A DNA stretch of 64,000 bases, from positions 1,860,001 to 1,924,000 of the forward strand of contig OZ245715.1 in NCBI GenBank assembly GCA_965226965.1. Direction: 5' to 3'. The notes under the pieces were generated by a model. That model had not been told where the DNA came from, made no database searches, and worked only from the letters and a program-made list of their open reading frames with translations. The position numbers and the translations under genes are program-made. Positions 61,596 to 64,000 of the stretch are shown in pieces (positions within the stretch are counted from its first letter, which is position 1; each line of letters begins with the position of its first letter). The stretch is from Endoryza foliicola. GTDB taxonomy: Bacteria; Bacteroidota; Bacteroidia; Chitinophagales; Chitinophagaceae.

Positions 61596-62399
61596 TTATA
61601 GACCACCACCACGGCCGGGACGACTAACACTTCCGCCGCCTGATGAGCCACCGCTGCTACTGCCGCCAGATGAACTACTACCCGAGCTGCTGGTTCCTGT
61701 TCCGGAACTAGATGGGGTGTAACTTCTCACCGGAGTACCGCCGTCGGCCGGAGTGTAAACATTCCCGTTTGTATATCCACCGCTTGAAGGCGTAAACGCT
61801 TTGCGAATAGATGTTCCCAAAGTTGGGCCGCTGTTGCTATTGCTATTTGAATTGTTATAACGACTGCCGGGGGTTAAGCTACCTCCACCTGTAGGACTGT
61901 AATAAGTTTTGCCGTTTTTCACCATCGGACTGCTACTGTAGTTGTTCTTTTGGTAGCTAGCCAAACTTACTGTTCTTACATTTCTGAACGCACCGGGATT
62001 CAAGGTAGGATTTACTACCACAATGGTTCTGCAGTAAGGGTTATAGTAACTGTTCCATGACCAGAAATTGTTGAAATACATATTCCAGCCCGATCCGTAG
62101 TAGCCAATGTAGGGATTATAAGTGTACCCATTGTAAAGGTTCCAATCGTAATCGTCGAAATAACTCCAACGGTATGGATTTCTGGAACGCATTCTCAGCC
62201 AACGCTCATCGGAACGATCGCTCTCGTAATTAGAGGCATTGTATCTGTTGGGATTGTCTTTCTTGGCTTCCACATATTCATCAGCACCACGAGCAGGTGA
62301 GTAGTACACGTCGTCGGGTGTTTGTGTGGTTTTATACATGCCGGTACAGCTGGTTAGGCTTACGGCAGCTATAAGGATAAGTAAAGATGGGGACTTCAT
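61596..62399 (-). CDS. Ser/Gly-rich lipoprotein
   Basis: A 267-residue lipoprotein with lipobox SLTSC (Cys18). The middle is aromatic and Tyr/Asn-rich (RWSYFDDYDWNLYNGYTY). The C-terminal third is low-complexity Ser/Gly (SSSSGGSSSGGSS). A prolyl-tRNA synthetase follows divergently. No named family; the sequence suggests a surface or periplasmic structural protein. Confidence 0.65.
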   Translation of the reverse strand: MKSPSLLILIAAVSLTSCTGMYKTTQTPDDVYYSPARGADEYVEAKKDNPNRYNASNYESDRSDERWLRMRSRNPYRWSYFDDYDWNLYNGYTYNPYIGYYGSGWNMYFNNFWSWNSYYNPYCRTIVVVNPTLNPGAFRNVRTVSLASYQKNNYSSSPMVKNGKTYYSPTGGGSLTPGSRYNNSNSNSNSGPTLGTSIRKAFTPSSGGYTNGNVYTPADGGTPVRSYTPSSSGTGTSSSGSSSSGGSSSGGSSGGGSVSRPGRGGGL

Positions 62400-62564
62400 A
62401 ACAATGGTTTTAATAGTTTAGATACGAAGTGCTACTTTTGCGCTCGTACTAAATTACAATAAAAAGACAGCCAAAGCTAGTATTTTATTGCAGCGGGGAT
62501 GTTAAAGTTTGTATAAGGTACTCAGCAACAATAAGAACCAATTAATTAGAAACAAGAAAGCAAC

Positions 62565-64000
62565 ATGAGCAAAGAAATTACGTCGAGGTCGCAGGACTAT
62601 TCACAGTGGTATAATGATTTGATTATCAAGGGTAATTTGGCTGATTATTCAGCCGTTCGCGGATGTATGGTGATCAAGCCGTACGGATATGCACTTTGGG
62701 AAAACATGCGCGATGCACTCGATAAGATGTTTAAAGACACCGGACACGTAAATGCTTATTTCCCGCTTTTCGTACCCAAAAGCCTGTTTGAAGCCGAAGA
62801 AAAGAACGCTGAAGGTTTCGCCAAAGAATGCGCTGTAGTTACCCACTACCGCCTTAAATCAGACCCCAATAAGAAAGGTGGTTTAATGGTAGACCCCGAT
62901 GCCCGCCTCGAAGAAGAATTGGTGGTTCGCCCTACCAGTGAAGCTATTATTTGGAATACCTATAAAAATTGGATTCAATCTTACCGTGATCTGCCCATTT
63001 TGATCAACCAGTGGGCAAACGTAGTTCGCTGGGAAATGCGCACGCGCCTGTTCCTGCGCACGGCTGAATTCCTCTGGCAAGAAGGTCATACTGCCCACGC
63101 TACTGCTCAAGAAGCAGTTGCTGAAACCGTTCAAATGCTGAACGTGTATGCCGATTTCGTAGAGAATTGGATGGCATTACCTGTAATCAAAGGGGTGAAG
63201 TCAGAAAGCGAACGCTTCGCTGGGGCCGTTGATACTTATTGTATCGAAGCCTTGATGCAAGATGGGAAAGCACTACAAGCCGGAACTTCTCACTTCCTTG
63301 GTCAAAACTTTGCAAAGGCCTTCGACGTGAAATTCTCTGATAAAGAAAACAAATTAGAATACGTTTGGGCTACCAGTTGGGGCGTTAGTACCCGCCTGAT
63401 CGGGGCCCTTGTAATGGCGCACAGTGATGATGATGGTTTGATCCTTCCTCCAAGAATTGCTCCTCACCAAGTGGTGATCGTGCCAATTTATAAAGGCGAT
63501 GAACAAAAAGCATTGATCGACGCAAAAGTTGCAGCACTTACAAGAGAATTGAAGGCAGCAGGCATTCGTGTAAAATACGATGACAACGACAATGCCCGTC
63601 CGGGTTGGAAATTCGCGGAATACGAAATGAAAGGAGTGCCCGTGCGTATTGCAATTGGTGCACGCGATTTGGAAAACAATACCGTTGAACTAGCAAGAAG
63701 AGATACCAAAGAAAAGCAAACCGTGTCACTCGACGGATTGGCGCAACGCATCATTTCTTTGCTTGACGATGTTCAACAAAATATCTATAACAAAGCCAAA
63801 GCATATCAAGAATCGCATATCACCCCTGCCGATACTTGGGAAGAGTTTGAAAACTTAGTGAATACAAAGGGTGGATTTATTGCTGCTCATTGGGATGGTA
63901 CACCCGAAACGGAAGCCAGAATCAAAGAACTGACCAAAGCAACCATTCGTTGTATACCGTTGGATAATAAGCAAGAAGAAGGAAAGTGTATACTAACAGG
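62565..64000 (+). CDS. proS: prolyl-tRNA synthetase (partial, archaeal/eukaryotic-type)
   Basis: Frame from ATG 62565 runs to the window edge with about 478 codons; the final dozen or so residues are cut off. Motif 2 region WANVVRWEMRTRLFLRTAEF, the proline-specific TRLIGALVMAHSDDDG and LPPRIAPHQVVIVP (start of the anticodon-binding domain) are visible. There is no YbaK-like editing insert, so this is the shorter ProS type 3 form common in Bacteroidota. It loads tRNA-Pro with proline. Confidence 0.95.
   Translation, partial: MSKEITSRSQDYSQWYNDLIIKGNLADYSAVRGCMVIKPYGYALWENMRDALDKMFKDTGHVNAYFPLFVPKSLFEAEEKNAEGFAKECAVVTHYRLKSDPNKKGGLMVDPDARLEEELVVRPTSEAIIWNTYKNWIQSYRDLPILINQWANVVRWEMRTRLFLRTAEFLWQEGHTAHATAQEAVAETVQMLNVYADFVENWMALPVIKGVKSESERFAGAVDTYCIEALMQDGKALQAGTSHFLGQNFAKAFDVKFSDKENKLEYVWATSWGVSTRLIGALVMAHSDDDGLILPPRIAPHQVVIVPIYKGDEQKALIDAKVAALTRELKAAGIRVKYDDNDNARPGWKFAEYEMKGVPVRIAIGARDLENNTVELARRDTKEKQTVSLDGLAQRIISLLDDVQQNIYNKAKAYQESHITPADTWEEFENLVNTKGGFIAAHWDGTPETEARIKELTKATIRCIPLDNKQEEGKCILT

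Overview
The window comes from a member of the Bacteroidota, most likely Chitinophagaceae or a close relative. Supporting signs are many short Bacteroidota-type lipoprotein signals, TonB-dependent receptors with carboxypeptidase-like N-terminal domains, proteins ending in type IX secretion (T9SS)-like sorting domains, TAnnTTTG-type promoter boxes, a LytS/LytTR two-component pair and a NrtR-type NUDIX regulator. The placement rests on protein recognition by eye, not on a search.

Layout. 1-8.6 kb: a partial prenyltransferase-like membrane protein, a lipoprotein, a LuxE-like acyl-protein synthetase, two secreted hydrolases, a RibD/DHFR-like reductase, and a Gfo/Idh/MocA oxidoreductase with a sugar-acid dehydratase (IlvD/Edd family). 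8.8-14.8 kb: an outer-membrane receptor, a PepSY-like periplasmic protein and a LytS/LytTR sensor-regulator operon, all on the minus strand. The promoter regions of all three units carry the same direct-repeat operator. 14.9-19.3 kb: a minus-strand operon that looks dedicated to D-amino acids (M19 dipeptidase, D-threonine aldolase-like enzyme, RidA, GntP permease), with a damaged duplicate of the gntP 3' end beside it. 19.3-23.1 kb: an 83-bp tandem repeat, then a transglutaminase / alpha-E / circularly permuted ATP-grasp operon. 23.2-28.4 kb: SDR, flavin reductase, GNAT and a GH78-like rhamnosidase. 28.5-33.8 kb: an AT-rich accessory island with a six-repeat zinc-ribbon nuclease and small secreted or lipoprotein genes of unknown function. 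33.8-48 kb: T9SS-type surface proteins, a TonB-receptor operon, GH29 fucosidase, galactokinase and GH3 beta-glucosidase. 48.2-53.4 kb: the NrtR-like regulator, an ECF sigma factor, tRNA-Leu(CAG), an EamA exporter and dapD. 53.9-64 kb: housekeeping genes (threonylcarbamoyl-AMP synthase, glycosyltransferase 9, CCA-adding enzyme, miaA, a FadL-like porin, proS).

Between the genes lies a striking family of composite, modular, noncoding repeats (at least eleven places, either orientation, between convergent, tandem or divergent genes). Most short open frames in the gaps are translations of these repeats and were left out.

Most notable observations: (1) three copies of a 30-bp LytTR-type operator with exact 21-bp periodicity; (2) a zinc-ribbon-repeat PD-(D/E)xK-like nuclease in a cassette with perfect short complementary motifs on both sides; (3) a near-perfect 25-bp palindrome between the NrtR-like regulator, whose Nudix box is catalytically degenerate, and a beta-glucosidase operon; (4) the composite repeat family and its link to a duplicated gene end.
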